NCBI RefSeq assembly: GCF_040869045.1
Contig: NC_090323.1
Location: 159,422,426 to 159,486,425 of the forward strand
Length of the DNA: 64,000 bases
Source: Eurosta solidaginis
Lineage: Eukaryota > Arthropoda > Insecta > Diptera > Tephritidae
Reading direction: 5' to 3'
In this document: positions 22,537-33,101 of the stretch, piece after piece
Layout: the number at the start of each line of letters is the position of its first letter
Numbering within the stretch: the stretch's first letter is position 1
Translations under genes and position numbers: made by a program
The notes under the pieces: generated by a model
What the model was told of the DNA's origin: nothing
The model's input: the letters and a program-made list of their open reading frames with translations, nothing else
The model's database searches: none

Positions 22537-23163
22537 TACACATGTACGAACTTTATAATTGTACTTATACAAATGCATGTTGTTGTGTTTTTATTTCTTT
22601 TCTTAATTTTATGTGCGTATGTACTTAAATAATAAATTTTATTTAATGAAAAGGCAGGAAAAAAGTATATACTTAGTTTTAATTATAATGTCGACATTAC
22701 TTTTTAAGTATATTTGTAGGCAGGCGAGCTGAAACTCTACAAGGCAACCAAATTTGAAACAAATGTATAATTACATATATAGGTATACACATATACATAC
22801 ACACATATATATTTATATAGATATTTATATTAAAAACGTTTTTAGTTTTTTTTAACAAAAAAAAAAAATGCACTAAAGAAAAATTACAGCTAAGTGCAAA
22901 TGTAATAAATGGGTCAAACATTTATTGATATAAAGGGCGGGGCAATGTGTTTGTTTGTATGTAAGTAGCCTAAGTAGAATATACCTCATTTGCAGGCTTC
23001 CAACACTTAGTAAAAATAATTCTGGTAATTAAATTTTCTTTGCTGCTCACGATATATAATTAGCTTCATTATTAGATACATTGTTTTTATAGGAAATACT
23101 TTTGAGCAATCAAACTGTTGTTATAGTTACTTACATACATATACAAGCTTTTATATTTATATA
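22537..23163. other. AT-rich stretch, nothing recognised
   Basis: Contains TA/CATA microsatellites and A-runs, but no supported gene. Confidence 0.4.
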
Positions 23164-23486
23164 AAGGGCCCATTACTGATACTTAGCATAGACTTCACTT
23201 GACTTGAGAACTGTCACTTACAGTTCTGTTAAATGAACACTGCATGTTACAGATTACTCAAAACTTAGCAACACTTAACTTGACTTAGAAGTATGTTGAA
23301 GTGAGGTTTACATTTTGAGATGCCATTTGTTTTCTTACATTTGATTTTGACATTTTGTCATACAAACTGACATTCATTGATTATGATGCAAAATTGTATG
23401 CGCTAAGTGTAGTATAATCGTGGCTAAGTTGCCAAGTTTACGCCAAGTCTAGTCAAGTCTATGCTAAGTATCAGTAATGGGCCCTT
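23164..23486. mobile_element. MITE with ~40-bp inverted ends (AAGGGCCCATTACTG)
   Basis: The left end reads AAGGGCCCATTACTGATACT followed by TAGCATAGACTTCACTTGACTT. The right end inverted is the same to about 42 bases, with only two mismatches. Total length is about 323 bp with no coding capacity. The core contains GACATTTTGTCATAC and a repeated ACTTGACTT word. No clear target duplication was found, so the superfamily is open. The near-perfect ends suggest a fairly recent insertion or one formed by an active source. Confidence 0.85.
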
Positions 23487-23518
23487 CAGAGCTCTGCATT
23501 CTTAATACGGTAATAGAT

Positions 23519-23997
23519 AGAGCTTACGATTTCTTCTCGAACACAAGCAAAAATTTCGAGACTCGAGAAATCGAGAACTCGGCTTCTATCTCGAAATACT
23601 TGTAAATCTCGCGAGCTGCTTGAAATTCAATCTCAGTAACTATGCACTCCGTTTTTCTTAATTATGATTTTTTGTTGATTAAATTTCCTTTTCAATGATA
23701 CTTCACTCAAAACATATTTACATATATAATTTTCTTCATAATATAAAAATTTTTTGTCAATACATTGAGAACTCGGCTTCTGACGAAATTTTCGAATCTC
23801 GAAATATTCGTAATTCTGGCGAGGATCTGGCTTGTGCTCCAGAAGAAATCGTAAACTTTAGAAAAAACTGCCAGTGCATAGACTAAATTAAATGTCGAGA
23901 TGCTCGCGAGATGTACGAGTATTTCGAGAATCTCACGAAAAGCTGGGACTCGCGATAAATCTCTTCTCGAACAAGTTCGATAAATCGTAAACTTTAG
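23519..23997. mobile_element. Fold-back MITE rich in TCTCGAGA words, 8-9-bp direct flanks
   Basis: Flanked by GTAATAGAT on both sides (23510-23518 and 23997-24005). The left end AGAGCTTACGATTTCTTCTC and the inverted right end TAAAGTTTACGATTTATCG match. The similarity continues imperfectly for about 95 bp (TCGAGA-, CTCGAAATACTYGTA- and AATCTCGCGAGC-type words on both arms). An 8-bp duplication and these ends fit a hAT-type non-autonomous element. A second TCGTAAACTTTAG end-like word at 23850 hints at an internal duplication or a nested copy. Confidence 0.65.
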
Positions 23998-24005
23998 TAA
24001 TAGAT

Positions 24006-24290
24006 GATCATAAAATGTTCTTTAAGTAAATTTCGAAAAGTCTAGTAATACTTTTTGACTAAATCCTAATTGTCGTGCTTGGAGAATTTTCGAATTTAAA
24101 TGTTAATAAACCTTTCCACAGAAGTTCTATCATCGAAGTGACGAAACTTCAGAATCAAATTCAGTTTAATCGGATATCATAAATCTAGGTGTTGCAATTA
24201 ACTGTTATTGTTGTAAATTTAAACCAAAGAAATAACACTGAAGAGGTACTGTTACCAACTGAGAAAAGTGGCACAAGCCCGACGAGTCTC
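24006..24290. other. AT-rich spacer
   Basis: Nothing recognised. Confidence 0.3.
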
Positions 24291-24760
24291 TAGTCAAGCT
24301 ATCCTATAAATTATGACTTCCACGGGCCTGTTTGCCGAAACGCAGGCCATCAAAATAGCATTGCGACTTTCTGAGTGTTTCAGCCTATCTAAGCTGTCAA
24401 AGACTGACGCTATTCTCATGTCATATGACAGCAACCCTGTGGTCTCTTTAGAGCACACACGTTGTAGGTTTATCTCAGCATATTGGCTAATGCGGATATT
24501 AAACTGGTATAATGACATCTTCTCTTATCCCATCTGGTCATTTCAGATTTGACGTTGCCTTGTCTCCCAGTTCACCCTCTTTATCTTTTAAAGGCTTCTT
24601 TAGAAAATCATCCTTCGCATGTTTATAAATTGCAATCTATGCAAGAGACTTTTTAGCGAGCTCGCACGCATGGACCCTGTTATACAGAGGCAAGCCAGGC
24701 GTGGGAATTTAGTGAGTGATTGCCTCATTGTCGGTCTGATTGCCACAGATCGATTCCTAT
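24291..24760 (+). pseudogene. Possible LINE ribonuclease-H relic
   Basis: The frame at 24313-24552 reads LFAETQAIKIALRLSE, then DAILMSYDSNPVVSLEHTR. This resembles the RNase H domain of R1/I-type LINEs, where a VFxAE-xAIxxAL word is followed by a xxLSDSQAAI word. The alignment is short, the aspartate of the first strand is not seen and stop codons follow. It could be chance similarity. Sequence to about 24760 is more GC-balanced than its surroundings, in keeping with old coding DNA. Confidence 0.3.
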
Positions 24761-25264
24761 CATAACGAGCCATCTAAGATCATAATGTACCCGCAATACC
24801 TTTGCACACTATTATGGTCTTTATGGCCCTAGTTGACATTTTAACGATATCGTAACTTCCAAAGGAGATTGGGGTGGAAAATTCCACTGCCACACGATCT
24901 TAAGAAATTACGGACGTGTTGGAAGGGTTGTTGTTGAGATCCACCGCAGCTCTTTGATAGTTTGTATGTTGATTGACATTCTATTTTTGTTGTCTTGGCG
25001 TCGCATATTATTGTCTTTAAAATTTGTAGGAGCTCACAAGTACTAAACACCACATAAGGGGTGGGAGGATCAACTCATCGTAGTTCTGACTAAGGCTGCG
25101 CTGATCTCTATCTGGGTTTCAGAAATTCTACGAGGATGGTTCTTAGGTAGAAAAATATGTTTTCTGGAAACTAGACCAGGGACCGATCTATTCGAAGAAA
25201 TTCTATTCATGGTTCGATGTATCTGTAATTTGGTATATAGGTAGCCCTTTTCTTAAATTAGTAT
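24761..25264. other. Unassigned stretch
   Basis: Moderate GC, no gene recognised, and no inverted ends seen. Confidence 0.3.
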
Positions 25265-25656
25265 TAACGGTAAAATCGAGCAAGGATCGACTGGGAGTGG
25301 GACTGGGCTGGGACTAAATCTTGGACTTGGGCTGTGATGTAGCTGAAACTGCAGCTAGGACTGGGAATAAGGGATGTAGAAGAATAAGGAGAATTAGAGA
25401 AGAAAAAAGAAGAAGGAGAAAGAGACTGAGAAAGTGATAGACGAGGATAGAGAGATAAGGATATATGGAGCGGAAAAGAAAGGGGGGAGGTGGAGAGGCA
25501 GAAAAAGAAGCAGAGAAGGAAAACGGCCGAGGAGAAATGAATAAAGGGATAAGGAAAAGGGAGAGAGAGAGAGAAGTAGAGTAAGAAGCAACAACTTGCT
25601 AACAGTTATGCAGATAGACCACAGTTAGAGCAGAACGCCATCTGCCGTGTCTGCCA
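25265..25656. mobile_element. GGGACTGGG/GA-rich tract ending in a Helitron-like 3' terminus
   Basis: GGGACTGGG- and GGACTTGGG-type words (25285-25360) lead into a strand-asymmetric purine tract (25376-25590, mostly G and A). The end from 25605, CAGATAGACCACAGTTAG, AGCAGAACGCCATCTGCC and GTGTCTGCCA, aligns with the 3' end of the Helitron at 21529-22121 (AGATAGACCACATTTAGGG ... GTCTGCTAG), except that CTAG has become CCA. So this is a decayed Helitron tail next to a polypurine tract. The minus-strand open frame at 25394-25594 is just the complement of the tract. Confidence 0.55.
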
Positions 25657-26747
25657 ATATACATATATACATATGTTATTTATTCCTCTTTATATTTATT
25701 TCACATTTATTGCTATATAAAATTTTATATTTATTACCAATATGGCCCTCCAGCAAAGACAAAGAAACACAATAACAAAAAATTTTAAATTAACGACAAC
25801 AAAATGCATACGAAAATCAGTGAATATTAAATATTAATGGAAGTATTCTTCATGTAGAGGTACAAATTGGAAAAACAAGAAGAATTAAATAAAATAAAAA
25901 AGCAATATATGCACACATACATACAAACAATCTTATACGCATTTGTAAATAAATTTGAGGAAAAGAATAAAAATAAGATGAATACTCGAAGACGCTTACG
26001 AAATTATAAGATGCCAGCGAAAAATGCACCAAAAGAAGTAAAGAAATGCATTGAGCCCCACGCACACAAACACACACACACACACACAGATAGAAGGACC
26101 AAACATTGTTCTGTTGCAGCATTCGTCATTGTTTGCAGTTGTTATTCTTGTTGCTCCGTTGTTTTTTGCTTTTTTTTTTTTTTTTTTTTGTAATCATAAA
26201 GTAATAAATATTTATAAACGTGCAGTTACATATTCACTCATTCCGTTGTACATATACAGTTAAACGCATACATACATACGAAAATATATGCACACAGATG
26301 AGGTGTACTCAGAGCTCTGTTGTGAAACATCAAACTGGTCTGCGAATGTACTGGTTTACAACTGGAAATCTCTGATTAAACTCAAACGAGCCAGAAAATG
26401 GAGGGATTTTATCATTTTCTGTGAGCTAAAGCTTTGAAGGACACTGAAGCGTCCAGGGTCCAAGTAAAGCCTTGAGACGACAGGTCCTACAGTCGCAATG
26501 TTAGTACATATGAGTCCATTGTGACTTAGTTTCCATCACACTGAACAATGAAAAACTCTGGCAATTCCTGTAAAAAATGAGCAGGCATTTGTCCTTATTT
26601 TACGTGCCAAACAATGCAGGTTTATAAAGATGGGAATAAATGTAATAAGCCAAGTGTTAACCCTTTTACGATATATTTTCGTTGAAAAAACTACTTGAGG
26701 AGTTATTGTAATAAGGCAATGCTGCTCAAAACTATTTCTAATGCAAA
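25657..26747. other. AT-rich stretch with (CA)n and poly(T)
   Basis: Holds a (CA)n microsatellite at about 26062-26088 and a T-run at about 26168-26189. The phrase GACGACAGGTCCTAC at 26477 is echoed at 60366 (GGCGACAGGTCCTATCG). No gene supported. Confidence 0.5.
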
Positions 26748-27676
26748 CAAGTAAGGAAGTCTAAGTTCGGGTGAAACCGAACATTGCATGCCCAAATGTA
26801 CACTTGAAATGCTGTTGTTGTTTGTTTTGTGTGCTTAATAGTGTTACAAGGCTGCGCAATAATACATATACATATGGTTCTATTCTGAACTAATTTTTCT
26901 TCGAGTTATGGCTCCCGAAACATAGAAAATTGCTTAGTCATACGCGCCCATTTTTTTAAATTTGAAGTTTTTCATATTTATTGTTATAAATCCACTTGGG
27001 AAATGAAATATAATTGTTATAAAGCTCTTTTTGAAAAGATATAGCTAATTTTATTCATCCACGACACTTTTAAAAATCTTTTATATAAAAGTGGGCGTGG
27101 TCCTTAACCGATTTCGTTAATTTTTCTTCAAAGCATTTCTTATAGTAAAAGCAACCTCTCTGCCGAATTTTGTTACGATAGGTTTAACGATTTTTGATTT
27201 ATGATTAATAATATTTGTAAAATTTATGTTATCACAAATGGGCGGTGCCACGCCCATTTTAATTTTTTTTTTTTTTCAAATTTTTATTACGAGTCTCCAT
27301 ATCAGTCCACACGTCAAATTTCAACATTCTAGGTGTATTATTTACTAAATAATCAGGTGTTTTCAGTTTTCCAAAATGTTATATATAAAAAGTGGGCGTG
27401 GTTATCATCCGATTTCGCTCATTTTCAATACCAATCTATTCTGGGTCCAGATAAGCTCGTGTACCAAACTTGGTGAAGATATCTCAATATTTACTCAAGT
27501 CATCATGTTAACGGACAAACGGGTGGACGGACAGACGGACGGACATGGCTCAATCAAATTTTTGTTCGATACTGATGATTTTGATATATGGAAGTCTATA
27601 TTTATCTCGATTCCTTTATACCTCTACAACCAACCGTTATCCGATCAAAGTTATAATACAAGTACTGCTGGGTATA
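26748..27676 (-). mobile_element. INE-1-like element, minus orientation, no tandem array
   Basis: On the minus strand it starts TATACCCAGCAGTACTTGTA at 27676. It has GATAACGGTTGGTTG, CTTCCATATATCAAAATC, GAGCCATGTCCGTCC, GTGGGCGTGG/CCACGCCCAC words and the 3' hairpin GTTCGGTTTCACCCGAAC, and ends CTTCCTTACTTG at 26748. The GTCC run is short (GTCCGTCTGTCC-type). It lacks the ~130-bp array of its relatives and is about 930 bp long. The 132-codon frame at 27376-27774 is translated repeat. Confidence 0.85.
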
Positions 27677-28292
27677 AAAAAAGCTGCCGGACGATAACAC
27701 TGCGGAACAAATTTCCACTTTTCAAAATTTTCCCAGGAAATTTTTATCACATTAGATGTAATTTTGTGCGCTGATTTCATAAATCATTTTACTTTTTCTG
27801 TAACAGCTCTAGTTTTCGAGATATTTTCGACTACCCGAAAACTTATCCCAGAGGAGTAGAAAAGTGCAAAAACAAAAAATGCAACAATTTACAAAAGAAA
27901 ACCTCAATTTTTTTAATACTTCATTTATTATTTGCCTTTGTTCTTTCATTTTAAACTATTGGCTTTTGTATTTGTTGTGTATTTGTTGTTTCACTTAACG
28001 AAAATTAAAAAAAAAACCTTAAAAGAATGTCAATAAGAAGGACTCAGCGAAAGTGATCGACATTATTTTGTTTTTGTTCTTAAACTTTCGTTAAATTAAA
28101 CAACAAAATCAAAAACAAATAGTTTAGAATGAAAATGAAATTGGAGTTTGCGTCATTCGCTTTTGCACTTTTCAATTACTGTTCGTTCGTATTGGCTTTG
28201 ACTAAGAGTATTTAATGTGTTTTCTTATAACATCTCCAAATTTGTTCGTGACTTTAATTTTAAAATTAATACAATTAATTCTGATTCTAACA
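27677..28292. other. AT-rich stretch upstream of a dead gene
   Basis: Inverted words TAAAATGAAAGAACAAAGGC-like (27940s, complement) and CTTTCGTTAAATTAAACAAC (28086) are present, but no defined element was delimited. Confidence 0.3.
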
Positions 28293-28960
28293 ATGGCCAT
28301 AAAAAGACGGCGTTGTTTGAATGATGCAGATAGTTTCTGTGTTGTTTGTGGTGAATATACCTTCAAATATTTCGTAAAGTCATCACGGACTTTGTTAAAA
28401 CAGGATATTTTAATTACATTGGAGTGAAAACTTGCGATGAAGAGAAGCCATGGGTGCCAAAAACTGCGTGCCAAAATTGTGTTGTGTCTCTGCGACAATG
28501 TTGGAATGGAAAAAGATCAGCTCACAAGCTCACAAATTTAAACACCAGTGATTTGGCAGGAACCTACGATTCATCATGATGATTGCTATTTTTGTGTGGT
28601 AAACATTACTGGAATAAACTCGGTATACAAAAACAAATCGTCCTATCCGACATTGCCTTCTGCTCAGCGACCATTTCTGCACTCAAACGAATCATCAGTA
28701 CCGAACAAATAAATTGAAGAAGAAAATTATGAGTGCGTCTCTCAATCGGATTTCATACCAAGTCAAAATAGTGATCCTCAACTATTTAATCAAAAAGTAT
28801 TAAGCGATTTAATAAGGGACTTAAACTTATCGAAAAAGTATTCTGAAATTTTGGCCTCTCGTTAAAAAAAAAAAAATCTGCTAACACCAGATACAAAAAT
28901 TACATTTTATCGTACTCGAGGAAAAGATTTTTGCCATATATTGCCACTGGGGTCAGTTTA

Positions 28961-29297
28961 AAAAATAAAAAATAAATGTAAGGCGCGATAACCTCCGAAG
29001 AGATCTAAGGCCGAGCTTCTCTTCCAATTTGCGTCGTGCTCCTCTTGATTTTCCCTACAAATTGGCCAGACGGGACCTACATGCAAGGCAGATGAGTTTT
29101 CACTGAGAGCTTTTCATGGCAGAAATACACCTGGAGCGCTTGCCAAACACTGCCGAGGGGCGACTCCGCTTAGACAAATTTTCTTCTAATTTAAAAACCT
29201 TATTTCTAAAATTTTTGATGCTGCTTTGCCCGGGGTGCGAACCCAGGGCATACGGTGTGGTAGGCGGAGCACGCTACCATCACACCACGGTGGCCGC
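28961..29297 (-). repeat. SINE family 1, nearly complete, inside the dead gene
   Basis: The minus strand starts GCGGCCACCGTGGTGTGATG. It has an A box in GTGATGGTAGCGTGC and a B box GGGTTCGCACCCC, then the family body, ending AAAATAAATGTAAG-complement near 28961. It lacks about 26 bases (the GTTTTATGCCGACTCCGAAC block) relative to the 53-kb copy. The flanks ACTGGGGTCAGTTT (before) and ACAGGGGAGAGTTT (after) match at 11 of 14 positions and may be a decayed target duplication. Confidence 0.9.
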
Positions 29298-29433
29298 AAC
29301 AGGGGAGAGTTTGGTTCACTGTAATGACGTTCAAGGTCTTATGCAAAAAATGGGTCTAGAAAAATATAAACCAAATGATTGGCGTCTTTTCATCGATAAC
29401 AGCAAGAGAAGTTTGAAGTGTGTTCTGTTACAA

Positions 29434-31084
29434 CAGGGATGGGCCTATTATCGGCTCCTAAATCAGTTTCAGAGCCAGCGAGTGCTAGGTGAGCCGTTTG
29501 TGTGTTTTGGGGTGTTAGGGGAGTAAAAAAATACATTGGAAGTATCGTACGCTCCGCCTCAAACGATATTCATCGCAAGAAGGTTGCGAAAACACTAAAA
29601 AACTGAAATGAAAATATTATCTCTCAACCTCGAAAACCAATTCCCAAACTGTGTTGCAATAGTACGAAAACAAAAACATACATTTTTTGGCAAGAAATAC
29701 GAAGAACGGAATAACCATAGACTGAAGTCGACTTTATGTTAAGCAGCGCATTATTAATTTTCATTTCGCCTTCACGTACATTTAATTATATGCAAGCCGA
29801 TTCATTTTGCAATATATACTATGGTTCCCAGACCGAAAATGTCGAAAGAGGGACAGATAATAACAAATTGGGGGATTTGGTGGTACAACAGATAGAAAAA
29901 GGGGTATCTTTCGGGGGACTAATAACACTAATTATATTGAACAAAATCATTGATTTATTCACTCATACAACAAAAACAAAAACAATTCATAACTAAATTC
30001 CATGAGATCAAACAAAGTTACATTACACTCTTTATACATAAAAACACATATGTTTATATTCAGCATTTAATATGGCACAAAAATATTTTCATATCAAAAT
30101 CCCATTTCTATTCCCCAAAAAATGTACGTACATTCATTTTGTATATCAGTTCATCCTATTAGTGATGGCAACACATCGTAAAATTCGATTTTTTCATCCG
30201 CCCGTAGTATATAAACGTAACCAAAAAGTGAACGTTTGCGGGCGAAAATGGGGGACCTAAGCTACTTTCCGTAGCAAGTGGAACAAAAAGTCAAAATGGG
30301 TGATGCCCCTCCCCCCCCATGGGGGACGTCTGGCAACTCTAATATATACACAAAAGTATTTAAAAAAGTATTTATAAAGTAGTTGCATTAGAGGAAGTAG
30401 TAGTAGAAAAACGTACTAATGCACGTTTCGTATACAATCGTGAGAAAGCGAAACCCTTTTCAGACTTGTTGGCAGTCTTGCCGTGAGCCTAGAAAGAATT
30501 GTATCAGTTTACAAATAAAAAAAGATACCAATCGCGTAAACAACGATTAATTTTACGAGTTTTATTATAAGCATAACTGCTTACATTTATAAATTTCAAA
30601 TTATGGAGGAATTTTAAAATTTGTTCAGCTCACATACATATGTATGTATATCGTTAAATCCACACTTCAAAAATTATTGAATCATGTGTTGCATGTGTAT
30701 TTAATTTACGCCGACCTTTTTTCTAATTTTAAAACTTTTCTAAATTTAAAAATTACAACTGAAAATTCAGTTCGTGTTGTGAATCACAAAAGCGACATTA
30801 CATATTTGTGGCCTTTAGTGCGAGCGAAGCCGCCTGTAAAGGCTAGTTTATCCTAAAACGCTTAATAATTTGAACATAATAAGAGCGGTGGCAGCCCTAT
30901 TTTCCACATATGTATAAGGCCAAATACTCTATATTTATCAATCATATGTGTGTTTGCATATTATTATCTTCCTGTGTTCTTCGCCCCACATGCCTGCACT
31001 TGATCGTCCCTCACCTAGCACTTAAATGTGCAAAGCGTGCCCGTATGAGCAAAAGGCTCATACGAGCCGTTTTACCCATCCCTG
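29434..31084. mobile_element. hAT-like element (CAGGGATGGG ends) inside the dead gene
   Basis: The left end is CAGGGATGGGCCTATTATCG. The right end inverted is CAGGGATGGGTAAAACGGCT; ten perfect terminal bases are followed by a shared CGGCTC word. Flanking octamers TGTTACAA and TATTGCAC agree at 5 of 8, as expected for an old hAT target duplication. The position is supported independently: the host protein reads ...SLKCVLL up to the left end and resumes at NGNKF right after the right end. At 1651 bp it has no recognisable transposase and contains AT-rich filler and a CCCCTCCCCCCCCATGGGGG run at 30307. Confidence 0.75.
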
Positions 31085-31918
31085 TATTGCACAATGGAAA
31101 TAAATTTGGATCTGTAGCCATTGGTCATTCAACTGCTATAAAAGAAGAGTATCAAAGTATTTCATACATTCATAACATAGTTGGAAAATTTGCGTTGATC
31201 TGAAAATGGTTAATATCCTTTTAGGACAACAAGCAGGTTTTACAAAATTTCCGTGTTTCATATGTATGTGGGATAGCCGTGACAGAAATAACCATTGGAT
31301 TCAAAAAGTGTGGCCATTGAGAGCGTCATTGGCTGCTGGTACCCCAAATGTGATAAATCCACCCTTGGTAAACCCTGAAAGCATTACATTACCACCGCTT
31401 CATATTAAACTCGGTATAATGAAACAGTTCGTTAAAGGGCTAAAAAAAGATGGTCAATGTTTTGCTTACTTATCAAAAAAATTCCCTGGGCTGAGTTGAG
31501 AAAACTTAAAAGCAGGTATTTTCGATGGCCCCCAGAAAAGACAGCTGATCAAGATCTAGATTTTATTGGATCGATGAACGATCTTGAAAAAAGTACTTGG
31601 AAATCTTTCGTTTTGGTAGTGCAAAATTTCCTTGGAAACCAAAAATCTGCGAATTATGAGCAATTGGTGAACGATATGCTGTGTAATATGAAAGAGCTAG
31701 GCTGCCTCATGAGCATTAAGATTCATTATCTGCATAGCCATTTAAATCCCTTTCCTAAGAATCTTGGAGATTATAGTGAAGAGCAGCGTGAAAGATTTCA
31801 CCAGGATATTCGTGTTATGGAAGAGCGATACCAAGGAAGATGGGACACGCATATGATGGCCGATTACTGCTGGAGTCTTTGTCGGGATCTTGAACAAGAC
31901 CCACAGGCAAGTGTCTGA

Positions 31919-33093
31919 CAATGAGGTTAGTGGCTTCTTATATCGTGGCGAAGACCATATATGAAAATCAGTCTTTATAAAATGACAAAAGGTCTATTTT
32001 TCTGCAAATTTTTTGCACGATATCTGTTAAAGCCACTATGACTCAAGTTTTATAATAGACCAACGATCCTGCTTCAGTTGGAAGTATGCACTGACGAAAT
32101 TTCAACTTTTATAAAATGACAAAGGTCTGGCCGTCACGGACTCTTATTCTATAATCAGCACCCTTAAATTGACTTAAAACGACTAAAAGAAGTCTGGGAA
32201 ATTGTTCACTATTGACCAGTATAATCGTTTGCAATTTTAGCGCCAGTACACCCGCCTTTAACGTCCAAATGCAAGTTTTCGGTTTATCGGTCGAGCTAAG
32301 AGCAAAGAGAGAAAGTCGTTTTACTTGCGACTAGTATGGAAGTAGTTTGCTAGATGTTGACTTCACTTCAAGGTAAAAAGATAAGTCAGTGCTAATGTGC
32401 ATTTGCATCCAGATCATAAATACAACTTTGAGGCTGGCAAGCAAGCAATAACAGCAACAACAAAAAATAGACGCAAAACGCATTTCTTCAACTGAACGAA
32501 TAATATCTTATGATACTACTTTGTTGTTATGAGGCTTATTCATAATATAGGTATGCATGTATGTATATAAGTACGAGTTTGTAGATATGTATGCAGTAAA
32601 CGCACCGTTGTTTGTTTTTGTAGTTTTTGTAATTTTAATGCATTTCAACAGATGTGTTAAAATTCGTAAAGTAATCAAAAAAATATTACAAGAAAAATAT
32701 ATATAAATGCATAAGAAGTTACAAAGAAATTTTTGTTTGAGTGAGTATGAAAGGGGATGAGAAAACAGAAGAAAATTGTAAGAAGAGGGCAATTGAATAT
32801 GTGGTGGTGCAGCAGATACAGGAGGTACAAACAATATGCAAACAAAGTACCAACGGTTAATGCAACTCATATGTAGATACATATGTATGCATGTATGACT
32901 TATATGATCATCAGCATTGCAGAAGCAGCAGCAAAAACAGGAAGCAATGCACAAATGCGGCAGCTAATAATGCGACCGCCGATGCCTTTCAAAGATTTGG
33001 TGTGTGGAGTACAATATAGCAGTGAAGCTGTGGAATGAGCATCTGCAGATGATGAAATGTGGCTTAAAATTGTATATTAAGAAAACGTAATGC
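31919..33093. other. AT-rich stretch, nothing supported
   Basis: The phrase TTTATAAAATGACAAA(A)GGTC occurs twice (31975 and 32109), a ~130-bp-spaced direct repeat. The 148-codon minus frame at 32508-32954 is low-complexity AT/CATA sequence and was not accepted as a gene. Confidence 0.4.
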
Positions 33094-33101
33094 ATACAAA
33101 C

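Larger units (their letters stand above)
28293..31918 (+). pseudogene. Dead copy of a repeated insect protein family, split by two insertions
   Basis: The product family is one I recognise only as a widely multicopy, unnamed predicted protein in insects, probably transposon-related. Fragments run in order. From 28293: MAIKRRRCLNDADSFCVVCG, with a CxxC pair, then TACQNCVVSLRQCW (second CxxC), suggesting a small zinc-binding N-terminus. About 28581: DCYFCVVNITGIN and PTLPSAQRPFLHS. About 28800: LSDLIRDLNLSKKYSEILAS. After a SINE: GESLVHCNDVQGLM, NDWRLFIDNSKRSLK (to 29433). After a hAT-like insertion, from 31085: NGNKFGSVAIGHS, LLGQQAGFTKFPCFICMWDS, LPPLHIKLGIMKQFVKGL and, in another frame to 31915, ERFHQDIRVMEERYQGRWD followed by MMADYCW. 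Several frameshifts and stop codons are present in addition to the insertions, so it is not expressed as a whole protein. No introns are evident. Confidence 0.8.

Noticed and set aside
24294..24552. Two opposite-strand frames over 24.3-24.55 kb as genes
   Set aside because: At best one is a LINE RNase H relic; the other is its antisense shadow.
25867..26193. 108-codon frame with HTHTHT and poly-F
   Set aside because: Produced by a (CA)n microsatellite and a T-run.
27376..27774. 132-codon frame
   Set aside because: Lies within an INE-1-like non-coding element; residues correspond to its conserved DNA blocks, not to a protein family.
32508..32954. 148-codon minus-strand frame with signal-like hydrophobic text
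   Set aside because: Driven by CATA/AT low-complexity sequence; cysteine/histidine-rich text comes from TGTATG-type repeats and matches no family.
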